Shown here: one piece after another, positions 18,509 through 25,854 of the stretch
Layout: each line of letters opens with the position of its first letter
Numbering within the stretch: position 1 is the stretch's first letter
Assembly (NCBI RefSeq): GCF_900580865.1
Contig: NZ_UTBZ01000164.1
Coordinates: 62,001 to 126,000 of the forward strand
Direction: 5' to 3'
DNA from: Pseudomonas viridiflava
Lineage (GTDB): Bacteria > Pseudomonadota > Gammaproteobacteria > Pseudomonadales > Pseudomonadaceae
DNA: 64,000 nucleotides
Translations under genes and position numbers: made by a program
Notes under the pieces: generated by a model
The model's input: the letters and a program-made list of their open reading frames with translations, nothing else
Told to the model about the DNA's origin: nothing
Database searches by the model: none

Positions 18509-19627
18509 TTAAACCAGAATCAGGTTGTCACGGTGAACCAGTTCCGGCTCCGCCATGTAACCGAGCAAACCGACAATCGCATCTGACGACTGACCGATGA
18601 TTTTTTGTGCCTCCAGCGCGCTGTAGTTAGCCAGGCCACGAGCAATCTCGCGACCATCGGGCGCCACGCAGACGACCATTTCGCCGCGACGGAAACTGCC
18701 CTGCACCAACTTCACACCGACGGGCAGCAGGCTTTTGTTGCCCTTGGACAACGCCGATACCGCGCCCTCGTCCAGCACCAAAGTGCCGCGAGTTTGCAGA
18801 TGCCCAGCCAGCCATTGCTTGCGCGCCGCGAGCATGCCGCGCTCAGGCGACAGCAACGTACCAATGCGTTCACCCGCTTTCAGGCGATCGAGCACGCGCT
18901 CAAGACGCCCACCGACAATAATGGTGTGCGCACCGGAACGCGCCGCCAGACGCGCCGCACGCAGTTTGGTCTGCATGCCGCCACGACCCAGCGCGCCGCC
19001 AGTACCACCCGCCACCGCATCGAGGCTCGGATCATCGGCGCGCGCTTCGTAAATCAGCTGCGCCTCGGGATTGTTGCGCGGATCGGCGTCGAACATGCCA
19101 TCGCGATCAGTGAGGATTACCAGCAGATCCGCCTCGACCAGGTTAGCCACCAGCGCCGCCAGCGTATCGTTGTCGCCGAAACGGATTTCGTCGGTGACCA
19201 CGGTGTCGTTTTCGTTGATCACTGGAATGACTTTTAGCTCGACCAATGCGCGCAGGGTACTGCGGGCGTTCAGGTAACGCTTGCGGTCGGACAGGTCGTC
19301 GTGGGTCAGGAGAATCTGTGCAGTGTGCCGGCCATGCTCGGCGAAGCTCGATTCCCACGCCTGCACCAGACCCATCTGACCAATTGCAGCGGCCGCCTGG
19401 AGCTCGTGCATCGCACTGGGTCGTGCGGTCCAGCCCAAACGACTCATGCCGGCCGCCACTGCCCCAGAGGACACCAGCACCAACTCGACGCCAGCCTCAT
19501 GCAAGGCCACCATCTGCTCGACCCAGACACTCATTGCCGCGCGATCCAGCCCCTTGCCATCAGCTGTCAGCAAAGCGCTGCCGATCTTCACGACCCAACG
19601 CTGCGCACCTGTCACCTTGCTCCGCAT
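18509..19627 (-). CDS. proB: ProB, glutamate 5-kinase
   Basis: Protein of 372 residues: an amino-acid-kinase domain (RWVVKIGSALLTADGKGLD, LVSSGAVAAGM, VINENDTVVTDE, GTGGALGRGGMQTKL) and a C-terminal PUA domain. It catalyses the first, feedback-controlled step of proline synthesis. The start MRSKVTGAQRW at 19627 is preferred to the ATG at 19636 by family similarity. It lies downstream of obg with a weak terminator between, and creA follows closely. Confidence 0.96.
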   Translation of the reverse strand: MRSKVTGAQRWVVKIGSALLTADGKGLDRAAMSVWVEQMVALHEAGVELVLVSSGAVAAGMSRLGWTARPSAMHELQAAAAIGQMGLVQAWESSFAEHGRHTAQILLTHDDLSDRKRYLNARSTLRALVELKVIPVINENDTVVTDEIRFGDNDTLAALVANLVEADLLVILTDRDGMFDADPRNNPEAQLIYEARADDPSLDAVAGGTGGALGRGGMQTKLRAARLAARSGAHTIIVGGRLERVLDRLKAGERIGTLLSPERGMLAARKQWLAGHLQTRGTLVLDEGAVSALSKGNKSLLPVGVKLVQGSFRRGEMVVCVAPDGREIARGLANYSALEAQKIIGQSSDAIVGLLGYMAEPELVHRDNLILV

Positions 19628-19706
19628 CATCTTCAACCTTAGCTTGAGGGCAGCGCGACCCAGCGCCGCCCATGACGTTATTTGTGACTTGCGATTTCCA
19701 GATACT

Positions 19707-19730
19707 AAAACGCCGCTCGATTGAGCGGCG
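19707..19730 (-). terminator. Probable terminator after obg
   Basis: On the minus strand the hairpin CGCCGCTC-AATC-GAGCGGCG is followed by TTTT. It lies about 20 bases after the obg stop. The short T run suggests partial read-through into proB. Confidence 0.6.
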
Positions 19731-19750
19731 CTTAAGTTTACTGCAACGAA

Positions 19751-20974
19751 TCAGTCACGCACGTAAATGATTTCCGGACCGTCTTCGTCATCCACATCTT
19801 CTTCGTCCCAATCGTCGTCGCCGATGTCATGGACCGACTTCACACCACTGCGACGCAGGGCACGCTTGTCATCCAGCGCCTGCAGTTGCGCGCGCGCTTC
19901 ATCTTCGATGCGCTGATCGAGATCGGCCAGCTCTTCTTTGTAAGCCGGGTCGGCAGCAAGGCGGTCGGCGCGGTCTTCCATGTAACGCATGATGTCGTGG
20001 CACAGACGCTCGGTACCGATCTTGGCGATCGCCGAGATCACGTAGACCGGGCCAGTCCACTCGAGGCGATCAACGATTTCCTTGACGCGCTCATCGTGCT
20101 CTTCTTCAAGGATCTGGTCGCACTTGTTCAGCACCAGCCAGCGATCACGCTCAGCCAGGGACGGGCTGAACTTGATCAGCTCGTTGACGATCACTTCAGC
20201 CGCATCCGGTGCGCTGCTGTCATCCAGCGGCGCCATGTCGACGAGGTGCAGCAACAGACGCGTACGCGCCAAGTGCTTGAGGAAGCGAATGCCCAGACCA
20301 GCACCGTCGGAAGCACCTTCGATCAGACCCGGAATGTCGGCAATTACGAAGCTCTTCCAGCGATCGACGCTGACCACACCGAGGTTCGGCACCAGCGTGG
20401 TGAACGGGTAATCGGCAACTTTCGGCTTGGCAGCCGATACCGAACGGATAAAGGTACTTTTACCGGCGTTCGGCAAGCCCAGCAGACCGACGTCAGCCAG
20501 TACTTTCATTTCCAGCTTCAGATCACGCTGCTCACCCGGCTTACCCGGCGTGGTCTGACGCGGCGCACGGTTGGTACTGGATTTGAAACGGGTGTTGCCC
20601 AGACCGTGCCAGCCGCCCTGCACAACCATCAACTTCTGGCCAGCCTTGGTCAGGTCGCCGATCACTTCCTGAGTGGCGGAGTCGATCACCGTGGTGCCGA
20701 CCGGCACACGCAGGATCAGGTCTTCGCCTTTTTTACCGGTGCAGTCGGTGCTGCCGCCGTTGGAGCCACGCTCGGCATCGAAGTGCCGGGTGTAACGGTA
20801 GTCGACCAGGGTGTTGAGGTTTTCGTCAGCCATCATGTAGATGGAGCCGCCATCACCGCCATCACCGCCGTTCGGACCACCGTTTTCGATGAATTTTTCC
20901 CGACGGAAACTCATGGCGCCATTGCCGCCGTCACCAGCCTTTACGCGAATCGATACTTCATCAACAAACTTCAT
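19751..20974 (-). CDS. obg: Obg/CgtA GTPase
   Basis: Protein of 407 residues. The glycine-rich OBG fold comes first (KAGDGGNGAMSFRREKFI, GGPNGGDGGDGGS), then the G domain with P-loop GLPNAGKST, switch DIPGLIEGASDGAGLG and NKCD, and an acidic C-terminal tail. It is an essential GTPase in 50S assembly and stress control. The start MKFVDEVSI at 20974 is the family start; the ATG at 21013 adds an unmatched stretch. Downstream of rplU-rpmA, a conserved arrangement. Confidence 0.97.
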   Translation of the reverse strand: MKFVDEVSIRVKAGDGGNGAMSFRREKFIENGGPNGGDGGDGGSIYMMADENLNTLVDYRYTRHFDAERGSNGGSTDCTGKKGEDLILRVPVGTTVIDSATQEVIGDLTKAGQKLMVVQGGWHGLGNTRFKSSTNRAPRQTTPGKPGEQRDLKLEMKVLADVGLLGLPNAGKSTFIRSVSAAKPKVADYPFTTLVPNLGVVSVDRWKSFVIADIPGLIEGASDGAGLGIRFLKHLARTRLLLHLVDMAPLDDSSAPDAAEVIVNELIKFSPSLAERDRWLVLNKCDQILEEEHDERVKEIVDRLEWTGPVYVISAIAKIGTERLCHDIMRYMEDRADRLAADPAYKEELADLDQRIEDEARAQLQALDDKRALRRSGVKSVHDIGDDDWDEEDVDDEDGPEIIYVRD

Positions 20975-21123
20975 AACCAACGCCTCTCGCCATACGGACG
21001 AGCCGAAAAACAATCAAGACATAAGACTCTTGCAAAAATGAGCGCAGCGACCCCAAAACACGACATGTATCGCACGCCGACAGCCCATACAAACAGTTTT
21101 GCAAGAGACTCACCCCACAAACG

Positions 21124-21154
21124 AAAAAGCCCCGTCGCGAGACAGGGCTTTTCC
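21124..21154 (-). terminator. Terminator after rplU-rpmA
   Basis: Read on the minus strand, AAAAGCCCTGTC-TCGC-GACGGGGCTTTTTC forms a hairpin with a T run just after the rpmA stop at 21168. Confidence 0.8.
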
Positions 21155-21167
21155 AGCGATCGCGCAA

Positions 21168-21425
21168 TTAAGCTGCGACAACGCTCACGTAACGGCGGTT
21201 GAACGCGCCTTTTACTTCAAACTTGATCACGCCTTCGATTTTCGCGAAGAGGGTGTGATCCTTACCCATGCCAACGCCGTAGCCAGCGTGGAATTGGGTG
21301 CCGCGCTGACGCACGATGATGTTGCCCGGAATGATTTTCTGGCCGCCATACATCTTAACGCCAAGGCGTTTGGCTTCTGAGTCGCGACCGTTACGGGTAC
21401 TACCACCAGCTTTTTTGTGTGCCAT
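21168..21425 (-). CDS. rpmA: 50S ribosomal protein L27
   Basis: Protein of 85 residues starting MAHKKAGGSTRNGRDSEAKR, the standard bL27 N terminus that reaches the peptidyl transferase centre. The core YGGQKIIPGNIIVRQRGT is conserved. Second gene of rplU-rpmA, 34 bases after rplU. Confidence 0.98.
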   Translation of the reverse strand: MAHKKAGGSTRNGRDSEAKRLGVKMYGGQKIIPGNIIVRQRGTQFHAGYGVGMGKDHTLFAKIEGVIKFEVKGAFNRRYVSVVAA

Positions 21426-21459
21426 GAGTCAATTCTCCTAGTGAGGAATTAGGCTGAAA

Positions 21460-21774
21460 TTAAGCCTGAATACCGGTGATTTTGATCTCGGTGTACCACT
21501 GGCGGTGGCCCATACGCTTCATGTGGTGCTTACGGCGACGGAACTTGATGATGCGGACTTTATCGTGACGACCTTGGGAGATCACTTCAGCCACAACGGT
21601 AGCGCCAGCAACAACTGGAGCGCCGATATTCACGTCGTCGCCATTGGCAACCAACAGAACGCGATCAAAGGTAACGGATTCGCCGGTAGCGATTTCCAGT
21701 TTTTCGATCTTCAGGTATTCACCTGGGGCGACTTTGTACTGCTTGCCGCCAGTAACGATTACTGCATAAGACAT
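21460..21774 (-). CDS. rplU: 50S ribosomal protein L21
   Basis: Protein of 104 residues starting MSYAVIVTGGKQYKVAPGEY, with the RNA-binding stretch KFRRRKHHMKRMGHRQ. The start is 21774; the longer frame to 21990 runs through the leader that separates it from ispB. First gene of rplU-rpmA, divergent from ispB. Confidence 0.98.
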   Translation of the reverse strand: MSYAVIVTGGKQYKVAPGEYLKIEKLEIATGESVTFDRVLLVANGDDVNIGAPVVAGATVVAEVISQGRHDKVRIIKFRRRKHHMKRMGHRQWYTEIKITGIQA

Positions 21775-22013
21775 GGTATTTCTCCGATAATCCTGCTCAC
21801 CCAGCTCTTTATAGGAAGAGGTATTGGCTGGCATGGCTGCATAAGGCTGGAAGGCCCGTTGCAATTGCGTAAGGCAGGTGCTGCCCAGGAAGTTCAGGGT
21901 GCGCGATTGTACGCAAGGCGCGGCAGGCTTGCAAGTAGCCGTCCATCGCGCCTTGACAGGTCTGGACGGGGGTCCTAGCATGCCGCGCAACCCTTCTGGA
22001 GCGACTCTCGCTG

Positions 22014-22982
22014 ATGCAACCCCAAGCTTTCTACCGCGCGGTGGCGGACGATTTTAGCGCCGTCGACGGCATCATCAAGAAGCAGCTGACTTCCCGAGTA
22101 CCGCTGGTATCGAAAATCGGCGATTACATCACCTCGGCCGGCGGCAAACGTCTGCGTCCTTTATTAGTGTTGCTGTGTGGCAAGGCCCTGGGTCGCGAAG
22201 GCGACGACATGCGTCTGCTGGCCGCCACCATCGAATTCCTGCACACCGCCACCCTGCTGCATGACGACGTGGTCGACATGTCCGGCATGCGCCGTGGCCG
22301 CTCGACCGCCAACGCCATGTGGGGCAACGCCCCGAGCGTGCTGGTCGGCGACTTCCTGTATTCGCGCTCGTTCGAAATGATGGTCGAACTGGGCTCGATG
22401 CCAGTGATGAAGATCCTCTCCCAGGCCACGCGCATCATCGCCGAAGGCGAAGTGCTGCAGCTGTCCAAAGTGCGCGACGCCAGCACCACCGAAGAAACCT
22501 ACATGGAAGTCATCCGCGGCAAGACCGCGATGCTCTTTGAAGCCTCGACCCACAGTGCTGCCGCACTGGCCGGCGCTACCGTCGAACAGAGCGAAGCCCT
22601 GCGCACCTTCGGTGATCACCTGGGTGTCGCATTCCAACTGGTCGACGACCTGCTCGACTACAAGGGCGACGCGGAAACCCTGGGCAAGAACGTCGGCGAC
22701 GATCTGGCTGAAGGCAAGCCGACCCTGCCGCTGATCTACACCATGCGCGAAGGCACGCCGGAACAGGCTGCACTGGTGCGTCAGGCAATCCAGAAAGGCG
22801 GGATCGAAGACCTGGAAAGCATCCGCATTGCAGTGGAAGCTTCCGGTTCGCTGGAGTACACCGCACAACTGGCCAGGGATTACGTGGCCCGCGCGATCAA
22901 GTGCCTTGAGGCCCTGCCAGCTAGCGAATACCGTGATGCACTGGTTGAATTGAGTGAGTTTGCGGTCGCCCGTACGCACTGA
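22014..22982 (+). CDS. ispB: Octaprenyl diphosphate synthase IspB (polyprenyl synthetase)
   Basis: Protein of 322 residues. Both aspartate-rich motifs are present: LLHDDVVD with MRRGRST (first DDxxD) and LVDDLLDYKGD (second). GGKRLRPLLVLL near residue 42 is the family N-terminal signature. It extends farnesyl diphosphate to the ubiquinone side chain (C45 in Pseudomonas). Divergent from rplU. A strong terminator follows. Confidence 0.95.
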   Translation: MQPQAFYRAVADDFSAVDGIIKKQLTSRVPLVSKIGDYITSAGGKRLRPLLVLLCGKALGREGDDMRLLAATIEFLHTATLLHDDVVDMSGMRRGRSTANAMWGNAPSVLVGDFLYSRSFEMMVELGSMPVMKILSQATRIIAEGEVLQLSKVRDASTTEETYMEVIRGKTAMLFEASTHSAAALAGATVEQSEALRTFGDHLGVAFQLVDDLLDYKGDAETLGKNVGDDLAEGKPTLPLIYTMREGTPEQAALVRQAIQKGGIEDLESIRIAVEASGSLEYTAQLARDYVARAIKCLEALPASEYRDALVELSEFAVARTH

Positions 22983-22998
22983 TTCTGCCAGCCTCAGC

Positions 22999-23036
22999 AA
23001 AAGCCGCAGCCTTCCTTCGAAGCCTGCGGCTTTTTG
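22999..23036 (+). terminator. Rho-independent terminator of ispB
   Basis: The stem AAAGCCGCAG/CTGCGGCTTT (loop CCTTCCTTCGAAGC) is followed by T residues, 16 bases after the ispB stop. Confidence 0.9.
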
Positions 23037-23108
23037 TTGCCTGCCCTCTTGCGATTAAAACCCTATATAATGTGCGACTTTTAGCGATCCACATCCCAAG
23101 GAGCCTTA

Positions 23109-23450
23109 GTGAGCACGTTGCCACCCTGCCCGAAATGCAATTCCGAATACACCTACGAAGACGGTACCCAACTGGTGTGCCCGGAGTGCGCCCACGAGTG
23201 GTCCGCCAGTGGCGAAGCCGAAGTGGCGTCCGATGATGCTGTGAAGAAAGATTCGGTCGGCAACGTCCTGCAGGACGGCGACACCATCACCGTGATCAAG
23301 GATCTGAAGGTCAAGGGCACCTCGCTGGTGGTCAAGGTCGGCACCAAGGTCAAGAACATCCGCCTGTGCGATGGCGACCACGACATCGACTGCAAGATCG
23401 ACGGTATCGGCCCGATGAAACTCAAATCCGAGTTCGTCAGAAAGGTCTGA
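23109..23450 (+). CDS. yjdM: YjdM/PhnA family zinc-ribbon protein
   Basis: Protein of 113 residues with a GTG start (23109) behind AAGGAG. The N-terminal zinc ribbon has PPCPKCNSEYTYED and CPECAHEW; the C-terminal PhnA domain includes VKDSVGN-like VKKDSVGNVLQDGDT and DGDHDIDCKIDGIG. The older name alkylphosphonate utilisation protein is not backed by a demonstrated activity. A TATAAT hexamer lies about 40 bases upstream but without a convincing -35. Confidence 0.9.
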   Translation: MSTLPPCPKCNSEYTYEDGTQLVCPECAHEWSASGEAEVASDDAVKKDSVGNVLQDGDTITVIKDLKVKGTSLVVKVGTKVKNIRLCDGDHDIDCKIDGIGPMKLKSEFVRKV

Positions 23451-23611
23451 ATCGCTTGTCATCCATCCCGCGCCAGCCGTGGGATGGAGCTTCGCCCTCC
23501 CCGCTCCGCCCCAGCAAAACCAAGCAATAGCCAAACGCCAGCCGTTTTGACCTTACGCAATCTTTACCCGGAAAATTTCAGAATCCGCCAATAGACGCTT
23601 GCTATTTGACG

Positions 23612-23630
23612 AATAAGAATTATTCTCATT
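23612..23630. promoter_or_regulatory. Fur-box-like palindrome upstream of the 85-residue gene
   Basis: AATAAGAAT-T-ATTCTCATT is a 9-1-9 inverted repeat with 8 of 9 paired positions, the classic form of a Fur operator. It overlaps a possible promoter (TTGCTA at 23599, TATTCT at 23621, 16-base spacing) and ends 25 bases before the start codon. Iron repression of the downstream gene is the expected consequence. Confidence 0.75.
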
Positions 23631-23655
23631 GAAACCTTTCAAGGAGATGAGAACC

Positions 23656-23913
23656 ATGACTTATCTGATCGACGCCTGGCTGGACCGCCCACATCCTTAC
23701 CTCAGAATCCTCCATCGGGAAACCGGCGAAGTCTGTGCGGTGCTTGAAGAAGAAGCCCTGCATGAGCTGCAAGACCAAGGGGATCTGGACGTCAGCAGCC
23801 TGAATTCCAGCGAGCCGCTGGTGCTCAAGGAACTGGTGCGCAATCTGTTCCTGTTCTGCTATGCCCGGGCCTTGCGCCCGACCAGTGAGCTGCATCACAA
23901 GATAGAACTATGA
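23656..23913 (+). CDS. Conserved Pseudomonas hypothetical protein, probably Fur-regulated
   Basis: Protein of 85 residues beginning MTYLIDAWLDRPHPYLRILH, with no signal peptide or membrane segment. The start at 23656 has an AAGGAG site nine bases upstream; an earlier in-frame ATG at 23629 falls inside the Fur-box-like element. It strongly resembles a small P. aeruginosa protein (PA4570 position) that I recall from lists of iron-responsive genes. The core (VCAVLEEEALHELQDQGDLD) is acidic and leucine-rich. Function unknown. Confidence 0.85.
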   Translation: MTYLIDAWLDRPHPYLRILHRETGEVCAVLEEEALHELQDQGDLDVSSLNSSEPLVLKELVRNLFLFCYARALRPTSELHHKIEL

Positions 23914-23929
23914 GCAGTAATACAAAACC

Positions 23930-24017
23930 TGTGGGAGCGAGCTTGCTCGCGAAGGCTTCAACTCGAATCTCAAGTTAGATCCAGTCGCCTGCATTCGCGA
24001 GCAAGCTCGCTCCCACA
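23930..24017. repeat. REP doublet (inverted pair)
   Basis: Inverted units of the AGCTTGCTCGCG subtype sit between the convergent 85-residue gene and fklB. Confidence 0.88.
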
Positions 24018-24023
24018 AAGGTC

Positions 24024-24641
24024 TTACAGAACGTCCAGCAACTCGACGTCGAATACCAGAACGCTGTGCGGCGGGATGCTGCCAACGCCTTGAGCGCCGT
24101 AAGCCAGTTCGCTCGGCACGTACAGACGCCATTTGCTGCCGGCATTCATCAGTTGCAGGGCTTCGGTCCAGCCAGCGATCACGCCGCCAACCGGGAATTC
24201 TGCAGGCTGGCCACGCTCGTAGGAGCTGTCGAACACGGTGCCGTCGATCAGCGTGCCGTGGTAGTGCGTACGCACTTGATCTTCACGGGTCGGCTTGGCG
24301 CCTTCACCCTGAGTCAGCACTTCGAATTGCAGGCCGGAAGCCAGGGTAGTGATGCCATCACGCTTGGCGTTTTCAGCCAGGAAGGCCAGGCCTTCGCCTG
24401 CAGCAGCTTCAGCTTTGGCAGCGGCTTCGGCTTGCATGATTTCGCGGATCACCTTGAAGCTGGCGGACATTTCTTCCTGACCCACACGGCTTTCCTTACC
24501 GGCGAACGCGTCGGTCAGACCGGCCAGGATGGCGTCCAAGCTAACGCCCGGTGGCGGGTTGTCGCGCAGCTGGTCACCCAGCTGACGGCCGATGCCATAG
24601 CTGACGCGGGTTTCGTCGGTGGACAGATTTACTTCGGACAT
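24024..24641 (-). CDS. fklB: FklB, FKBP-type peptidyl-prolyl isomerase
   Basis: Protein of 205 residues. The N-terminal dimerisation domain (VSYGIGRQLGDQLRDNP) is followed by the FKBP domain (VRTHYHGTLIDGTVFDSSYE, VGGVIAGWTEALQLM, SELAYG, IPPHSVLVFDVELL). No signal peptide, so FklB-like and cytoplasmic rather than FkpA. The start at 24641 follows family members; the longer frame to 24830 is unmatched. Similar C-terminal domains in the same genome limit the symbol to class level. Confidence 0.9.
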   Translation of the reverse strand: MSEVNLSTDETRVSYGIGRQLGDQLRDNPPPGVSLDAILAGLTDAFAGKESRVGQEEMSASFKVIREIMQAEAAAKAEAAAGEGLAFLAENAKRDGITTLASGLQFEVLTQGEGAKPTREDQVRTHYHGTLIDGTVFDSSYERGQPAEFPVGGVIAGWTEALQLMNAGSKWRLYVPSELAYGAQGVGSIPPHSVLVFDVELLDVL

Positions 24642-24763
24642 GACACTGCTCCGCTGTGCGGACGGCCACAAGACTTGCCGTGCGTGCACAGCGCGTCCCG
24701 GCGCGCCCGGAACCAAAAGGGCGAGCAGACTAGCACAGATGTTCCGGCGATGGCGCGCACGGC

Positions 24764-25069
24764 CTACAGGGCAGAACGCCAGGCCAGCGGCACTTTCAGA
24801 CTTTCCTCGCCGCTGGGGCCCAGGCCACACATTTCGTCATGTACCGAGGTGTGTACGAGGTTGAATGGCAACACCGGAAAGTTATGCAGCAAATCCCGCG
24901 CATGTTCCACCGAGCGCAATGTCAGCATCCCACCCTTGATATCACTCAACGGATACGCCGCCCCATGCATCCGTGCTTCGAGCAGATAAATTCCGCCTTC
25001 CATGGAGATCAGATTCAACTCATCAACCTTCCTGGCGATGGCAAACGCATTCAACTCTTGCAGGTTCAT
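24764..25069 (-). CDS. Small conserved Pseudomonas protein (likely DUF6482)
   Basis: Protein of 101 residues starting MNLQELNAFAIARKVDELNL with a GAGGTG ribosome-binding site. Conserved-looking blocks are EGGIYLLEARMHGAAYPL and HTSVHDEMCGL. No membrane segment or signal. I believe it belongs to DUF6482, which is sometimes mis-annotated as a metal ABC transporter ATPase although it has no Walker motifs. Its position beside fklB is conserved in Pseudomonas. Confidence 0.7.
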   Translation of the reverse strand: MNLQELNAFAIARKVDELNLISMEGGIYLLEARMHGAAYPLSDIKGGMLTLRSVEHARDLLHNFPVLPFNLVHTSVHDEMCGLGPSGEESLKVPLAWRSAL

Positions 25070-25147
25070 GAACGCACCTCAGACAGTGGCGAATCAGGAC
25101 CTCTACAGGGATATGCCCGCGCGCATCAAAGCACAAGCCACAAACGA

Positions 25148-25187
25148 CACCGCCCGTCTGTTTCGCAACAGACGGGCGGTGTTTTTG
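25148..25187. terminator. GC-rich hairpin downstream of the UPF0114 gene
   Basis: CACCGCCCGTCTG and CAGACGGGCGGTG form a 13-base perfect stem with a short loop. The clear T run (TTTTT) is on the plus strand although the gene it follows is on the minus strand; on the minus side only CGTTTGT follows. It may still end minus-strand transcription or shield against antisense transcription. Confidence 0.6.
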
Positions 25188-25204
25188 CAGCGATCAAAGG
25201 TTGA

Positions 25205-25693
25205 TCAGTGCTTGGTGACCTTGTCCAGGTAACCCATGGCGAACGCCGAAACGACGAAGGTCATGTGGATGATCACGTACCACATCAAGTGCTCGGGATC
25301 GACGTTCTTGGCGTCCATGAAGATGCGCAGCAAGTGGATCGAGGAAATCGCCACGATCGAAGCCGCGACTTTCATCTTCAGCGACGACGAGTCCATGGTG
25401 CCGAGCCAGCTGAGCTTTTCCTTGCCTTCATCAATGTTCAGTTCAGAGACGAAGTTCTCGTAGCCGGAAATCATCACCATCACCAGCAGGCCGCCAACCA
25501 GCGCCATATCGATCAGCGACAGCAGCACCAGAATCAGTTCCGACTCGGCCATCGAGAACACGTTGGGCAGGATATGGAAAACTTCCTGGAAAAATTTCAG
25601 TGCCAGCGCCAGCAGTCCGAGGGACAGCCCGATATAGATTGGCGCCAGCAGCCAGCGCGAGGCGTACATTGCATTTTCGATAAAGCGTTCCAT
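25205..25693 (-). CDS. UPF0114/YqhA family membrane protein (TIGR00645)
   Basis: Protein of 162 residues with three to four hydrophobic segments (WLLAPIYIGLSLGLLALAL, ELILVLLSLIDMALVGGLLV, a third near VAASIVAISSIHLL and a fourth at VIIHMTFVVSAFAMGYL). The N terminus MERFIENAMYASRW and the motif SGYENFVS are typical of YqhA proteins. Integral inner-membrane protein of unknown function. Monocistronic, followed by a strong hairpin. Confidence 0.9.
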   Translation of the reverse strand: MERFIENAMYASRWLLAPIYIGLSLGLLALALKFFQEVFHILPNVFSMAESELILVLLSLIDMALVGGLLVMVMISGYENFVSELNIDEGKEKLSWLGTMDSSSLKMKVAASIVAISSIHLLRIFMDAKNVDPEHLMWYVIIHMTFVVSAFAMGYLDKVTKH

Positions 25694-25854
25694 TGAATCT
25701 CACACATGGGGGCTGGAAATGGCGGCGAGTATAACAGCCCCCTATGACAGCCAGAAACCGCCGAAAAATCCGCCACCTGCGTGTGTGAGTGATTTTTTTT
25801 CTGCTAGTGTCCAAACCATTGACAGCCCAGTGACTGTAGACAGGACGCGTGGAA

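Noticed and set aside
23040..23108. Sigma-70 promoter of yjdM from TATAAT near 23070
   Set aside because: The -10 hexamer is good, but nothing like TTGACA lies 16-18 bases upstream, so the promoter is not called.
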